A stretch of DNA of 64,000 bases, from assembly GCF_022810305.1 (NCBI RefSeq), contig NZ_JALGQH010000004.1, positions 186,001-250,000 of the forward strand, in the 5' to 3' direction. Both the position numbers and the translations under genes were made by a program. The stretch comes from Rhodococcus sp. ARC_M6. GTDB lineage: Bacteria; Actinomycetota; Actinomycetes; Mycobacteriales; Mycobacteriaceae. Of the stretch, positions 1 through 8,908 are shown one piece after another (position 1 is the first letter of the stretch; every line of letters begins with the position of its first letter). The notes under the pieces are model-generated. The model saw nothing but the letters and a program-made list of their open reading frames with translations. It was not told the DNA's origin and ran no database searches.

Positions 1-1
1 C

Positions 2-205
2 GGCATGGTCACCGTCCGGATCGGCGAAGAAACCCAGGTCGAACAAATGCGCGGGACCTCCGTGATTTCGACGGGCTACGGCGCAGCCGGTACCGTTTTC
101 GGTGGTGTCGGTGTGCTCGGCCCCACTCGGATGGACTATCCGGGAACAATTGCATCGGTTGCCGCCGTTGCCAGATACATCGGCGAAGTTCTCTCCGAGC
201 GATGA
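2..205 (+). CDS. hrcA: Heat-inducible transcription repressor HrcA, C-terminal fragment
   Basis: The reading frame is open from the window edge to the TGA at 203-205, so only the last 67 or so codons are visible. The segment VRIGEE followed by [20 protein letters not shown] and VARYIGEVL is the hallmark C-terminus of HrcA, which represses heat-shock genes by binding CIRCE operators. The dnaJ-type gene 80 bases downstream is the usual actinobacterial partner. The N-terminal DNA-binding part lies outside the window, and no CIRCE element is visible inside it. Confidence 0.93.
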   Translation, partial: GMVTVRIGEETQVEQMRGTSVISTGYGAAGTVFGGVGVLGPTRMDYPGTIASVAAVARYIGEVLSER

Positions 206-285
206 CGGGGCGTCGACACCAGTCGGCACTCCTCTTCGTGAGGTTCGAGGAAAACTAGAAGTAAGAGAAGGACGAGAGAAAAAAC

Positions 286-1440
286 GTGGCACGGGATTAC
301 TACGGATTGCTCGGCGTCAACCAGAACGCGACCGACCAAGAACTCAAGCGCGCATACCGCAAACTTGCCCGCGAACTGCACCCCGACGTCAACCCTGACG
401 AAGAAGCGCAGGCCCGGTTCAAGGAGATCTCGACCGCGTACGAGGTTCTGACCGATCCGGAGAAGCGCCGCATCGTGGACCTCGGCGGCGATCCCCTTGA
501 ATCAGGCGGAGGCGGCGGTGGCGGCTTCGGCGGTGGATTCGGTGGAGGCGGCGGCCTGGGTGACGTCTTCGAGGCATTCTTCGGCGGCGGTGGCGGCGCA
601 GGCCGTGGACCGCGTGGGCGCGTGCAGCCCGGAGCCGACTCGTTGCTTCGTACCAAGCTGACCCTCGCTGAATGTGCGACGGGCGTCAGCAAGCACGTCA
701 CCGTCGAGACGGCAATCCTGTGTGACGGTTGCACCGGTGCCGGAACCAACGGCGATTCCAAACCCGTTCGTTGTGAGACCTGCAATGGTGCCGGCGAAGT
801 GCAGTCCATTCAGCGTTCTTTCCTCGGCCAGGTTATGACCTCGCGTCCCTGCCCGACATGCCGCGGCGCCGGCGAAACCATTCCCGATCCCTGCCACAAG
901 TGTGGTGGCGACGGACGCGTCCGCGCCAAGCGCGATATCACCGTGAAGGTTCCGGCCGGTGTTGCCGGCGGTATGCGTATCCGGTTGACCGCACAGGGTG
1001 AAGTTGGCCCCGGCGGCGGACACCCCGGCGACCTGTATGTCGAAATCGTCGAACAGCAGCATGAGATCTTCGTCCGTGACGGCGAAGACCTGCACTGCAC
1101 CATCCGCGTTCCTATGATCGATGCGGCATTGGGCACCACGGTCACCGTCGACACCATCATGGACGGCCCCAAGGACATCACTATCGAGCCCGGAACTCAG
1201 CCCGGCCATGTCGCTGTCCTGCGTGGACACGGAATGCCGAAGTTGCGGTCCGGTGCGCGGGGCGACATCCACGCTCACCTCGAGGTAGTTGTCCCGAGCC
1301 GCCTCGATCACAAGCAGGCCAAGCTGCTCAAGGAATTCAAGTTGCTCCGCGATCGCGACGAGGCCGAGGTCGTCTCATCCGGATCGCAGAACAGCGGCGG
1401 GTTGTTCTCGCGTCTGCGCGAAGCATTCAGCGGCCGCTGA
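286..1440 (+). CDS. dnaJ2: Molecular chaperone DnaJ (type I J-protein, DnaJ2)
   Basis: 384 residues from a GTG start preceded by an AAGGACG-type site. An N-terminal J domain has HPD at residues 32-34. A long Gly/Phe-rich linker spans about 75-115. Four CxxCxGxG-type zinc repeats follow ([32 protein letters not shown]), then the C-terminal substrate-binding region. It should stimulate DnaK ATPase and deliver unfolded clients in the cytosol. Order after hrcA and before rsmE matches the conserved actinobacterial hrcA-dnaJ2-rsmE block, which supports the DnaJ2 paralogue rather than the dnaK-operon DnaJ1. Confidence 0.95.
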   Translation: MARDYYGLLGVNQNATDQELKRAYRKLARELHPDVNPDEEAQARFKEISTAYEVLTDPEKRRIVDLGGDPLESGGGGGGGFGGGFGGGGGLGDVFEAFFGGGGGAGRGPRGRVQPGADSLLRTKLTLAECATGVSKHVTVETAILCDGCTGAGTNGDSKPVRCETCNGAGEVQSIQRSFLGQVMTSRPCPTCRGAGETIPDPCHKCGGDGRVRAKRDITVKVPAGVAGGMRIRLTAQGEVGPGGGHPGDLYVEIVEQQHEIFVRDGEDLHCTIRVPMIDAALGTTVTVDTIMDGPKDITIEPGTQPGHVAVLRGHGMPKLRSGARGDIHAHLEVVVPSRLDHKQAKLLKEFKLLRDRDEAEVVSSGSQNSGGLFSRLREAFSGR

Positions 1441-1442
1441 CA

Positions 1443-2204
1443 GTGGCTGCAACAGTCTTTTTCCTCGACCCCGTTCCGGGTGTCGGGGAGACAGCGGTTC
1501 TCGACGGCCAGGAAGGTCGCCACGCGGCGACCGTCCGCCGGATCGGCGTCGGCGAGCGCCTTGTGCTCGCCGACGGCCGGGGTCGCGTAGCCGATGCCGA
1601 GGTAACAAGCGTCGGGAAGGATCGACTCGAACTTCTGGTCTCGGACGTTCAGGTGCTCGAGCAGCCGAAACCGCTGGTCACTCTCGTTCAGGCTTTGCCC
1701 AAAGCTGAGCGGTCCGAGTTGGCTGTGGAGTTGGCAACAGAAGCCGGCGTCGACGCAGTCATTCCCTGGCAGTCATTGCGATGCGTCGCAAAGTGGGAGG
1801 GTCCAAAGCTCGCCAAAGGTGTTGCGCGGTGGCGTAGTGCCGCGGTGTCGGCGGCTAAGCAGTCACGCCGCGCATTCGTTCCGGATATCGCTGAACTGCA
1901 CAAGACCCCAGCTGTAGTTGCTGTGGTTCGCGAAGCGGTTTCACGCGGCGCTGTAGTTGCAGTTCTTCACGAATCTGCGACGACGCCGTTGGCTGCCCTT
2001 CCGTTGGCAAGTGCGAACGAAGTCTTCCTTGTTGTGGGTCCTGAAGGCGGACTTGATGATTCGGAGATCGCGGCACTCTCGGAAGTCGGTGCGACGCCAG
2101 TGTTGTTGGGGCCGACGGTTTTACGAACCTCGACGGCCGGCGCGGTGGCGCTGGGTGCTATCGGAGTTCTGACCGATCGTTGGGGTCCACGCCCGCTGCA
2201 CTGA
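1443..2204 (+). CDS. rsmE: 16S rRNA m3U1498 methyltransferase RsmE
   Basis: 253 residues with a GTG start two bases after the dnaJ2 stop, so probably translationally coupled. SPOUT-fold signatures are visible: QALPKAERSELAVELATEAGVD in the middle region, then VGPEGGLDDSEI and the C-terminal LRTSTAGAVALGAI that forms the SAM-binding knot. It methylates N3 of U1498 in 16S rRNA of the 30S subunit. Length is normal for the family. The conserved block normally continues with phoH, but here it is interrupted. Confidence 0.93.
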   Translation: MAATVFFLDPVPGVGETAVLDGQEGRHAATVRRIGVGERLVLADGRGRVADAEVTSVGKDRLELLVSDVQVLEQPKPLVTLVQALPKAERSELAVELATEAGVDAVIPWQSLRCVAKWEGPKLAKGVARWRSAAVSAAKQSRRAFVPDIAELHKTPAVVAVVREAVSRGAVVAVLHESATTPLAALPLASANEVFLVVGPEGGLDDSEIAALSEVGATPVLLGPTVLRTSTAGAVALGAIGVLTDRWGPRPLH

Positions 2205-2253
2205 TCGGGGAGATAGTCCACCACTAGTCGTTTCTCTCGGCCCTAAACAATTA

Positions 2254-2299
2254 CTCCCCGGAAGTCGGACTGAGAAATTCAGTTCCAACGTCCGGGGAG
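2254..2299. terminator. Nested inverted repeat between convergent rsmE and acyl-CoA synthetase
   Basis: CTCCCCGGA (2254-2262) and its exact complement TCCGGGGAG (2291-2299) enclose a second hairpin, ACTGA-GAAAT-TCAGT (2269-2283). It lies in the 159-base gap between two converging genes, so a bidirectional terminator is the simplest reading. There is no long T-run, so factor-independent termination is not assured. Nothing else is seen in the gap. Confidence 0.5.
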
Positions 2300-2363
2300 C
2301 AGTTCTATGCATGCACGAAGTTCACTGTCCGAGGATCGATGAACCACCTTCACAGCTGTTTGA

Positions 2364-3965
2364 TTATGCGGTGAATTGGTCGCGTAGATCCCGCTTCTTG
2401 AACTTGCCGGTCGCGGTTCGTGGAATGGTGGAAACGAACTCGAACCGCTCGGGCAGTTGCCACCGGGCGAACTCGCTCGAGAGGTGTTCACGAAGCTGTT
2501 CCGGATCGGCAGTCATGCCGGTTCGGAGGACGAGCACAGCCAACGGCCTTTCACCCCAACGGGTGTCGGGGACGGCGATCACTGCGGCCTCTGCAACCGA
2601 AGGGTGCGCCATGAGGTGGTTTTCGAGATCGACCGAGGAAATCCACTCGCCGCCGGACTTGACGAGGTCCTTGGAGCGGTCGCAGATCCGGATGCAGCCG
2701 CGGTGGTCGATGCGGACGATGTCCCCGGTGCGGAACCAGCCGTCATCGGTGAAATTGTCTGCGCCCGTGCCGTTGTGGTAGCCGGACGCCACCCAGGGTC
2801 CACGCACTTCGAGCTCACCCATGGCGACGTCGTCCCATTCGATGAACCCGTCGTCCTCGTTCCGGGCTCGGATGTCGAAGAACGGCATCGCGACACCCTG
2901 TCGGGCTCGGAAGTCGTATTTTGTGTTGTGGTCGCAGTTTTCGAGGTCTGCGGGGAGGCGGCTGACGGTGCCCATCGGGGAGGTCTCGGTCATGCCCCAG
3001 GCCTGCACGACCCTCAGTCCGTGGCGGTCGAATCCTTCGAGGAGGCTGCGTGGTGCTGCTGCTCCGCCGACGATCAACCGGTCGAGGTGGCGCAGGTCCC
3101 AGCGTTGCGGTTGGGCGTCGAGGGCGTCGAGCATCGTCATCCACACGGTCGGGACTCCGGCGGTCATGGTGACTTTCTCGGTTTCGATCAGGTCGAGGAT
3201 GCTGACGGCGTCGAGTTTCGGTCCGGGGAGGACCAGTCGGGCGCCGAGGAGTGCGGCGGCGTAGGGAAGTCCCCAGGCGTTGACGTGGAACATCGGTACT
3301 ACTGGCAGCAGGGTGTCTTGTGTCGAGACGCCGAGTGCGTCGGGTAGTGCGACGGCCATCGAGTGGAGCACGATCGCACGGTGGGAGTAGACGACGCCTT
3401 TGGGTCGGCCGGTGGTGCCGGACGTGTAACACATTGCGCCGGCTTGTCGTTCGTCGATGAGAGGCCACATCATTGGTTCGGCGGTAGCGATGAGGGTTTC
3501 GTAGTCGAGCATTCCCGTCGGCGCCGGTCGATCGTGGGCAACGACGATGACGTGGTCGAAGTGGTGGGTGTGTCGGAAGCTGTCGAATACGTCGAGGAGG
3601 GATTCGTCGACGACGATCACCCGGTCCTGGGCGTCGCCGACGATGAAGGTCAGCTCGTCCGCGTGCAGGCGCGGGTTGAGGGTGTGCACGATCGCTCCCA
3701 TTGCCGGGACGGCGAAGTACATTTCGAGGTGTTCGGCTTGGTTCCACAGCAGGGTTGCGACTTTGTCGCCGTCGCCGATGCCGAGGTCGGTCAGGGCGGT
3801 CGCCAGCCTTCGTGCTCGGTGTGCGCATGCGCCGAGGGTGGTTCGGGCGATGTTTCCGTCGGGTCGGCGGGAGATGACGTCTTTGGTGCTGTGGAATTGT
3901 TCGGCGCGCTCGACCACAGCGGTCAGTGATAGGGGGTAGTTGTCCATGGTCAAGCCATTGGTCAC
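2364..3965 (-). CDS. AMP-forming acyl-CoA synthetase (FadD/medium-chain ligase type)
   Basis: 533 residues of the ANL adenylating superfamily. The ATP-phosphate loop CYTSGTTGRPKG is near residue 178, with FHVNAWG, an adenine-site WGMTE motif, the GWFRTGDI hinge and a C-terminal RTATGKFKK containing the adenylation lysine. It should activate a carboxylate to acyl-AMP and then acyl-CoA. The GTG start at 3965 is chosen because AGGAG lies six bases upstream; an ATG six codons in is the alternative. It is last in a reverse-strand MFS-SDR-BKACE-ligase order, but two strong hairpins separate it from BKACE. The substrate is not deducible from sequence. Confidence 0.85.
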   Translation of the reverse strand: MTNGLTMDNYPLSLTAVVERAEQFHSTKDVISRRPDGNIARTTLGACAHRARRLATALTDLGIGDGDKVATLLWNQAEHLEMYFAVPAMGAIVHTLNPRLHADELTFIVGDAQDRVIVVDESLLDVFDSFRHTHHFDHVIVVAHDRPAPTGMLDYETLIATAEPMMWPLIDERQAGAMCYTSGTTGRPKGVVYSHRAIVLHSMAVALPDALGVSTQDTLLPVVPMFHVNAWGLPYAAALLGARLVLPGPKLDAVSILDLIETEKVTMTAGVPTVWMTMLDALDAQPQRWDLRHLDRLIVGGAAAPRSLLEGFDRHGLRVVQAWGMTETSPMGTVSRLPADLENCDHNTKYDFRARQGVAMPFFDIRARNEDDGFIEWDDVAMGELEVRGPWVASGYHNGTGADNFTDDGWFRTGDIVRIDHRGCIRICDRSKDLVKSGGEWISSVDLENHLMAHPSVAEAAVIAVPDTRWGERPLAVLVLRTGMTADPEQLREHLSSEFARWQLPERFEFVSTIPRTATGKFKKRDLRDQFTA

Positions 3966-4033
3966 GTGGAGCTCCTGGGTGGGGTGGGGAGAAATTCTGC
4001 GGTAGCGGATCTGTCGCTGATCTCGGCATGTGG

Positions 4034-4094
4034 CCTTCCGGGCGGTACGAACCGCTCGGAAGGTGGGGCACGAAACCTGGTTTCGTGCCCCACC
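4034..4094. terminator. Two abutting hairpins between the BKACE and ligase genes
   Basis: Hairpin 1 (4034-4063) has CCTTCCG and GCGGT arms around ACGA, with a single mismatch. Hairpin 2 (4062-4094) has perfect 16-base arms beginning GGTGGGGCACG and only one unpaired base between them. They sit just downstream of the BKACE stop on the minus strand and upstream of the ligase. They may terminate or attenuate transcription, or act as an mRNA processing or stability block within the operon. Confidence 0.6.
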
Positions 4095-4113
4095 GTGTAA
4101 ACGAGCCGGACTG

Positions 4114-5166
4114 CTAGGCGTGGTGGGTGAAGCCGACCTGGCCGGGGCGGCGGTTCGGTGCGTAGCCGAGTTTCGCCAGAGTCTCGTTCACGTCGGTGTA
4201 GGTCTGCCCGATCTTGTAGATATCGCGGGCGTCCTTGCCGGTGGCGACCTCGCGGCCGAGTTCACCGGCGATGCGGACGAGCTGTTGAATCTGCTGAACC
4301 GAGGTCATCTTCTCGCCCTTACGGCCCCAGATGGTGTCCTCGTTGCCGCAGCGGGCGTGCAGGCCCATCGCGATCGCCATCGTATTGACGGGCAACACTG
4401 CACGCATCAGAGACTCGAGCGTCAGTGCCGCACCGTCCGGAACGCGCTGGATGAAGTTCATGATGTTGTACGGGTTCGGACCCTCCATACCGCCGCCGAT
4501 ACCGGTCCACGTCACATTCAGCGGTCCGGTGTAGTGGCCGCGGCGAATGAGCCGTTCGACGCTCTCGAGGCCGGTGATACCGGTCAGCGCGAACAAGGGC
4601 TGGATGTCGGCTGCCTGCAGGCGCCGGAGATGCTCCTCGACCCATCCGGGGCCGGCCGGAATCGTCATCTCCCGGTAGGTCTCGTACATCTCCGGACGCG
4701 CCAGGGACGTGCCGGCGATGTCGTCTTCGGTCAGGAGCTCCGTGATGTTCATCTGACTGGTGTTGATGGCGATCGTCACCTGGTCCGGCTTCGGATCAAG
4801 CTCGGCGAGCATATGCCGGGTATCATCCGACAGCCACTTCGCTTCTGCACCTTCACCTTCCGGAGCGAAGGAGATCGAACCTCCGACCTGCAGGACCATA
4901 TCCGGCACGGCCTCACGCAATCCGGCGAGCAGCTCGTTGAACTTGGACAGGCGCTTTGAGCCCTTCCCATCGAGCTCGCGGACGTGGATGTGCAGCACGG
5001 ACGCGCCGGCTTCGTAGCAGTCCACGGCCTGTTGGATATGCTCATCCATCGTGAGCGGCAGGTCCTCGGGGAAGTCCTCGACCGCCCACTCAGGGCCATA
5101 CGGGGCGACGGTGATGACCAGTTTTTCCTGGTTCTCGGGGAAGAGTGCATCGTCGTGGAAGTACAT
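4114..5166 (-). CDS. Beta-keto acid cleavage enzyme (BKACE, DUF849 family)
   Basis: 350 residues from the ATG at 5166, which has AGGAG eight bases upstream. The reading frame extends further upstream, but that part lacks family resemblance. ITVAPYGPEW at the N-terminus, the metal-binding VLHIHVR motif, LQVGGSISF, and the C-terminal GLHARCGNEDTIWGRKG are typical of DUF849/Kce proteins. The family condenses a beta-keto acid with acetyl-CoA and cleaves it to acetoacetate plus a new CoA thioester, using a divalent metal. The protein is somewhat longer than characterised members (about 280-310 residues). The adjacent SDR could supply the keto acid; the substrate is unknown. Confidence 0.85.
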   Translation of the reverse strand: MYFHDDALFPENQEKLVITVAPYGPEWAVEDFPEDLPLTMDEHIQQAVDCYEAGASVLHIHVRELDGKGSKRLSKFNELLAGLREAVPDMVLQVGGSISFAPEGEGAEAKWLSDDTRHMLAELDPKPDQVTIAINTSQMNITELLTEDDIAGTSLARPEMYETYREMTIPAGPGWVEEHLRRLQAADIQPLFALTGITGLESVERLIRRGHYTGPLNVTWTGIGGGMEGPNPYNIMNFIQRVPDGAALTLESLMRAVLPVNTMAIAMGLHARCGNEDTIWGRKGEKMTSVQQIQQLVRIAGELGREVATGKDARDIYKIGQTYTDVNETLAKLGYAPNRRPGQVGFTHHA

Positions 5167-5237
5167 GGTGTAGCTCCTGTCTAGGGCTAAAACTCGTGTG
5201 AGAGAAGTCTTTTGATGTGGATTGTGGTTGGTGTTGG

Positions 5238-6062
5238 TTAGATGACCACGCCGCCGTTGGGGCTGATTATCTGACCGACCAGATAGTGGTTCTCGCCCGC
5301 CAGGTAGACAGCGAGGGAGGCATATTCTTCCGGTCTTCCCAGGCGGCCGACGGGAATCATCTGGTACAGGTTGCGCTTCTCGTCCTCGGTGGCGTTGTCG
5401 AGATACGTCTGGAAGGGAGGGGTGAGAACTCCTCCACACGCGATGGCATTGACGTAGATTCCGGCGCCGGCGACATCGAGAGCAACTGTCTTGGTCAGGC
5501 TCACAACAGCAGCCTTGGCTGCCGAGTAGCCGGGACTGTGCGTGCTCCCGGTAGAGATGCCGGCGATCGAGGCGATGTTGATGATGCGGCCGTAGCCCTG
5601 CGGTTCCATGAACTTCAATGCTTCACGGGTGCAGTAGAAGACGCCGTGGACGTTGACGTCCCACCACTTGAGCCAGTCTTCGTCGGTGAGGCTGCTGGTG
5701 ATGCCCATGGACTGGCGTTCCATGGGGGTGGTGACGTACGCGTAGTGCCGGTTGCGTCGTGCTTCCTCGGCGGGTGAGTTCGGTACGCGGGCAGCGTTGT
5801 TGACCAGGATGTGGATTGTCCCGAAGTGTTCGGCGGCGCGGGCGAAGGCGTCGGAGACCTGCTCAGAGGAGGAGACGTCGCAGCGCAGTGCCAGGCTCTT
5901 GCGGCCCAGTGCTTCGATCTCGGCGGAGACCTCCGCCAGTTTGTCTTCTTGCAAGTCGCAGAGGACAAGGTTTGCGCCTTCGTGTGCCATGGCGAGGGCG
6001 ATGGAACGGCCCAATCCCTGTGCTGCTCCGGTCACGAGGGCGACTTTGTCGAGTAGCTGCAT
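5238..6062 (-). CDS. Short-chain dehydrogenase/reductase
   Basis: 274 residues from the ATG at 6062, preceded by AGAGGAG. Rossmann motif TGAAQGLG near residue 12, NNAA, catalytic Ser in INIASIAG and YSAAK tetrad are all present, followed by a classical GRPEEYASLAVYLA tail. An unusual insertion of about 25 residues (ARRNRHYAY to DEDWLKWW) lies between NNAA and the WDVNVHGVF helix. It lies 71 bases upstream of BKACE in the same direction, so oxidation of a 3-hydroxy acid to the BKACE beta-keto substrate is a reasonable inference. Confidence 0.85.
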   Translation of the reverse strand: MQLLDKVALVTGAAQGLGRSIALAMAHEGANLVLCDLQEDKLAEVSAEIEALGRKSLALRCDVSSSEQVSDAFARAAEHFGTIHILVNNAARVPNSPAEEARRNRHYAYVTTPMERQSMGITSSLTDEDWLKWWDVNVHGVFYCTREALKFMEPQGYGRIINIASIAGISTGSTHSPGYSAAKAAVVSLTKTVALDVAGAGIYVNAIACGGVLTPPFQTYLDNATEDEKRNLYQMIPVGRLGRPEEYASLAVYLAGENHYLVGQIISPNGGVVI

Positions 6063-6142
6063 TTCTGGATCTCCTCTTGGTGAATCGGTGAAAACGACAG
6101 CCCTACAGCAGGTGTCGAGGTATTTATCAGGTGGTTCGGGAT

Positions 6143-7495
6143 CTAGGCGGAAACGCCGGCTGTGTTCGGTACTACAGGCTCCATCTCCGAACCCCTGAGC
6201 GGCACTGAGGCGAGCTTGCGGAGACCAGAGGGGTAGAGCTTCATGCCGAATGCAAGGACAGCAATCGACACGACATATGCGAGGGGGACCCATTGCAGTG
6301 CGCCGAGCAGTCCCAGTCGGTCGGACAAAATGCCGACGACGACTGGACCGAGCGCCAGGCCGAAGACGTTGTTGGCAAGGGTGCCCACGCCGAAGGACGA
6401 TGCATGGATCGACGGGTGAGAGAGGCTGGCAACGACCGCCGTTGTGGCACCGGAGAACCCGGAGCAGAAGAATGCTCCGGTGCCCAGCAGAATCAACTGG
6501 ACCGGGCCGTTCTCCAGCTGGAATCCGATCATCAGGCACACCATTGCGATGACGGCATAAGAGATGGCGGCACTCCATCGCCGCTCAGGCTGTCGACGCC
6601 CGAACCGGTCTGCGGCGATGCCGCAGAGCACTGTTCCGGCTCCAATCAGGAGCACGAAGAACGACGCGGCCAAACCTGCACTCGCTGCATCCATGTCGTG
6701 ATAGCGGTTGAAATAGCTGGGAAGCCAGGCGAGCAGCACTCCCGCGACGAAGAACTGCATTCCGCCACCGATGTATGCGCACGTCAGAGAGGCATTGGTG
6801 AACAAGCTCGAGATCGGAGCGCGTCCACCAGCTGCGACCGGGGCTCCGGCTACCGACTGATCAAAGGCATGGCGCGCCAAGCGATTCTCGCTGACGACGA
6901 TCCGGAAGAGGACGACGAGGCTCAACCCAAAAGCGGCCATGATCAAGAACGCCGCGCGCCAGCCGAGTCGATCGGCAATGACGCCGCCGAGGGCGACACC
7001 GATGACTGAGCCGAAAAATGCCGAACCGAGGAATGCGCCGCCGAGCGAGGCATGGAGTCGTGGGGCGAAGACTCCGAGCATGACCGCCAAGCCCACGCTT
7101 GCATATGCGGCTTCACCGAATCCGATCAGAAAACGGGCTCCGAGCAGCTGCGTGTAGTTACTCGCCGCGGCGCACAGGACGGTCGCGATACTCCACAAGA
7201 CTGCCATCAGGACGACGCTACGGACGCGGCCCCAACGGTCCGCCAAGAGTGACATCGGGAGCGCCAAGACGCCCACCATCAGAGCTACGACGCTGGTAAG
7301 AGCAGCAAGCTGCGAGTCCGACAGGTTCCAATCGGCCTTGAGGACGGGGAAGACCGAACTGAGAACCTGGCGGGACATGTAGTCCGACATCATCAGCCCG
7401 AAGATCAGTACGAACACTGCCCACGGAAAGATCCTGGACCGACGGCCGCCGCCGGAATCGGCTTCGGTTGCGAGAGACTGGGTCTCCAGTTCCAT
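6143..7495 (-). CDS. MFS transporter (12-TM, ACS/sugar-acid type)
   Basis: 450 residues with about twelve hydrophobic segments. The N-terminal segment SDYMSRQVLSSVFPVLKADWNLSDSQ and the loop LLADRWGRVRSV form the MFS motif-A region; the half-repeat loop AADRFGRRQPER is seen after the sixth helix. It is first in the reverse-strand operon with SDR, BKACE and ligase, and so is a probable uptake system for the operon's substrate. It faces an AraC-type regulator across a 331-base intergenic region with candidate operators. Confidence 0.82.
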   Translation of the reverse strand: MELETQSLATEADSGGGRRSRIFPWAVFVLIFGLMMSDYMSRQVLSSVFPVLKADWNLSDSQLAALTSVVALMVGVLALPMSLLADRWGRVRSVVLMAVLWSIATVLCAAASNYTQLLGARFLIGFGEAAYASVGLAVMLGVFAPRLHASLGGAFLGSAFFGSVIGVALGGVIADRLGWRAAFLIMAAFGLSLVVLFRIVVSENRLARHAFDQSVAGAPVAAGGRAPISSLFTNASLTCAYIGGGMQFFVAGVLLAWLPSYFNRYHDMDAASAGLAASFFVLLIGAGTVLCGIAADRFGRRQPERRWSAAISYAVIAMVCLMIGFQLENGPVQLILLGTGAFFCSGFSGATTAVVASLSHPSIHASSFGVGTLANNVFGLALGPVVVGILSDRLGLLGALQWVPLAYVVSIAVLAFGMKLYPSGLRKLASVPLRGSEMEPVVPNTAGVSA

Positions 7496-7735
7496 GTGTG
7501 CTCCTTGTTCTGAAGTCGTGTTCGTTGGAGCACGTCTTCGATATGACGCTGGTCCTGAAACAGCAGGCGTTCGAGAACCGTTGCGGCGTAGTATGTTCGG
7601 GCCGACGTGGGTCGAGTCGGCCGCCTTGTGCTGACAATGTGTTCGATCGGGGCGGTGTCGGCGATGCTGGGTGGTGCCCAGAACAGCGATCCGAGCCGTA
7701 GTGCTCCTGACTTACCGACGGGAGTGACAAGCTCG

Positions 7736-7790
7736 GTGACTCATGTCACGATAGACCGATTGGGTCAATTAGTCTTGTCCCATTGGGACA
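7736..7790. promoter_or_regulatory. Operator cluster between MFS operon and AraC-type regulator
   Basis: In the 331-base divergent gap (7496-7826) three symmetrical elements follow one another. GTGAC-TCAT-GTCAC lies at 7736-7749. AGACCGATTGGGTCA (7753-7767) matches 11 of 15 positions of the perfect palindrome TGTCCCATTGGGACA (7776-7790); these last two centres are 23 bases apart, about two helical turns. This suits a dimeric AraC-family activator controlling both directions. The rest of the gap (7496-7735) shows no gene. Confidence 0.6.
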
Positions 7791-7826
7791 TTTTCCTTGG
7801 CATCTTGGGGCGATTAGAGGGAGTCG

Positions 7827-8843
7827 ATGGCGAAAGTGCTGAAGGTGCGAAGTTCAGTTCTGAACGGGTACGTGGAGGTAGCGCAGTCTCTAGGTTCGGA
7901 TCCGGATCCGACGATGCGGGCGGTGGGTATCGACCCGGCTACTCTCGCCACGCCGGACGCGTGGCTCGCTGCTCAAGTGGTAGACGAGTTACTCGAGCGC
8001 ACGGCCGTGGTTACGGAGTGTCAAAGCTTCGGAGTCAGGATGGCAGAGGGACGACGAGTCTCGAATCTCGGACTGATCGGGTTGGTTGCCAGGGAAGAGC
8101 CCGACGTCCGGAGTGCCCTGGCAACAGTGTTGCGTCACATGCAGTTTCACAACGAGGCCATTCGACCACGGCTCGTCGAGTTCAATGGACTTGTGTCTCT
8201 GCAGATCGAGTCGGAAACTGATGTGGCACTCGGGCGTCAGTCGATCGAACTGACCGTCGCTGCCATTTCCCGGATACTCGGCACATTTCTGCCAGATGAT
8301 TGGAGTCCGCTGTCTACCTGCTTCGTCCACGATGCGCCGACGACACTCGACATCCACCACCGCGTGCTGGGACCTAACGTCGCGTTCGAGCGAGATTTCA
8401 ACGGTCTGGTGCTCTATTCGAGTGACCTGGACACGCCGAATCCCTTGTCGGATCCACTGTTTCGACCGTATGCACGACAGTATCTGGATCTGCTCGCGCC
8501 GCGGGAGGACTCGTCTGTTGACGACCGTGTGCGCGATATGATCGAGGCGCTCCTACCTGGTGGGGGGTGCACAGCGAGTCGGATCGCGCGCAGTCTAGGC
8601 ATGGACCGGCGCACCTTGTATCGACACTTATCCAAGTCGGGTAAGACCTACTCGTCTGTCGTCGATTCCGTGCGTGAGGATCTTGCGCGACGACATCTCG
8701 CACGGGGTGACCGGACCTTTACCGATACTGCCGCAGCACTCGGGTTCTCGGACCTCAGCGCGTTCTCGCGTTGGTTCCGTCGATACTTCGGTCTGAGTCC
8801 GACGGCGTGGGCTGCACAAGAGCGTGAACTCGATCGGCGGTAA
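7827..8843 (+). CDS. AraC-family transcriptional regulator (arabinose-binding-like N domain)
   Basis: 338 residues from ATG after AGAGGGAGT. The N-terminal two-thirds resemble the OruR/ArgR-like ligand domain, for example GLIGLVAREEPDVRSAL. The C-terminal AraC double helix-turn-helix runs from about 245 to 330, with ASRIARSLGMDRRTLYRHLSKSGKTYSSVVD and FTDTAAALGFSDLSAFSRWFRRYFGLSPTAW. Divergent from the MFS-SDR-BKACE-ligase operon, it is the likely activator, with the operon substrate or an intermediate as inducer. Confidence 0.88.
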   Translation: MAKVLKVRSSVLNGYVEVAQSLGSDPDPTMRAVGIDPATLATPDAWLAAQVVDELLERTAVVTECQSFGVRMAEGRRVSNLGLIGLVAREEPDVRSALATVLRHMQFHNEAIRPRLVEFNGLVSLQIESETDVALGRQSIELTVAAISRILGTFLPDDWSPLSTCFVHDAPTTLDIHHRVLGPNVAFERDFNGLVLYSSDLDTPNPLSDPLFRPYARQYLDLLAPREDSSVDDRVRDMIEALLPGGGCTASRIARSLGMDRRTLYRHLSKSGKTYSSVVDSVREDLARRHLARGDRTFTDTAAALGFSDLSAFSRWFRRYFGLSPTAWAAQERELDRR

Positions 8844-8908
8844 TCTATGGCAACAAGCTCGACCTTGAGCCGATCTGCAGGTATGCGGAGCAATGTGCCC
8901 GGCAAAGC

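Noticed and set aside
206..285. CIRCE element before dnaJ2
   Set aside because: TTAGCACTC-N9-GAGTGCTAA is absent from the hrcA-dnaJ2 gap; any CIRCE would be upstream of hrcA, outside the window.
502..1311. Long minus-strand open frame opposite dnaJ2
   Set aside because: Shadow of the dnaJ2 codon pattern: Ala/Thr/Gly-rich, no family match, no ribosome site.
4030..4959. Plus-strand open frame of 309 codons across BKACE
   Set aside because: Antisense to a clear DUF849 gene; high-GC third-position bias leaves such frames open.
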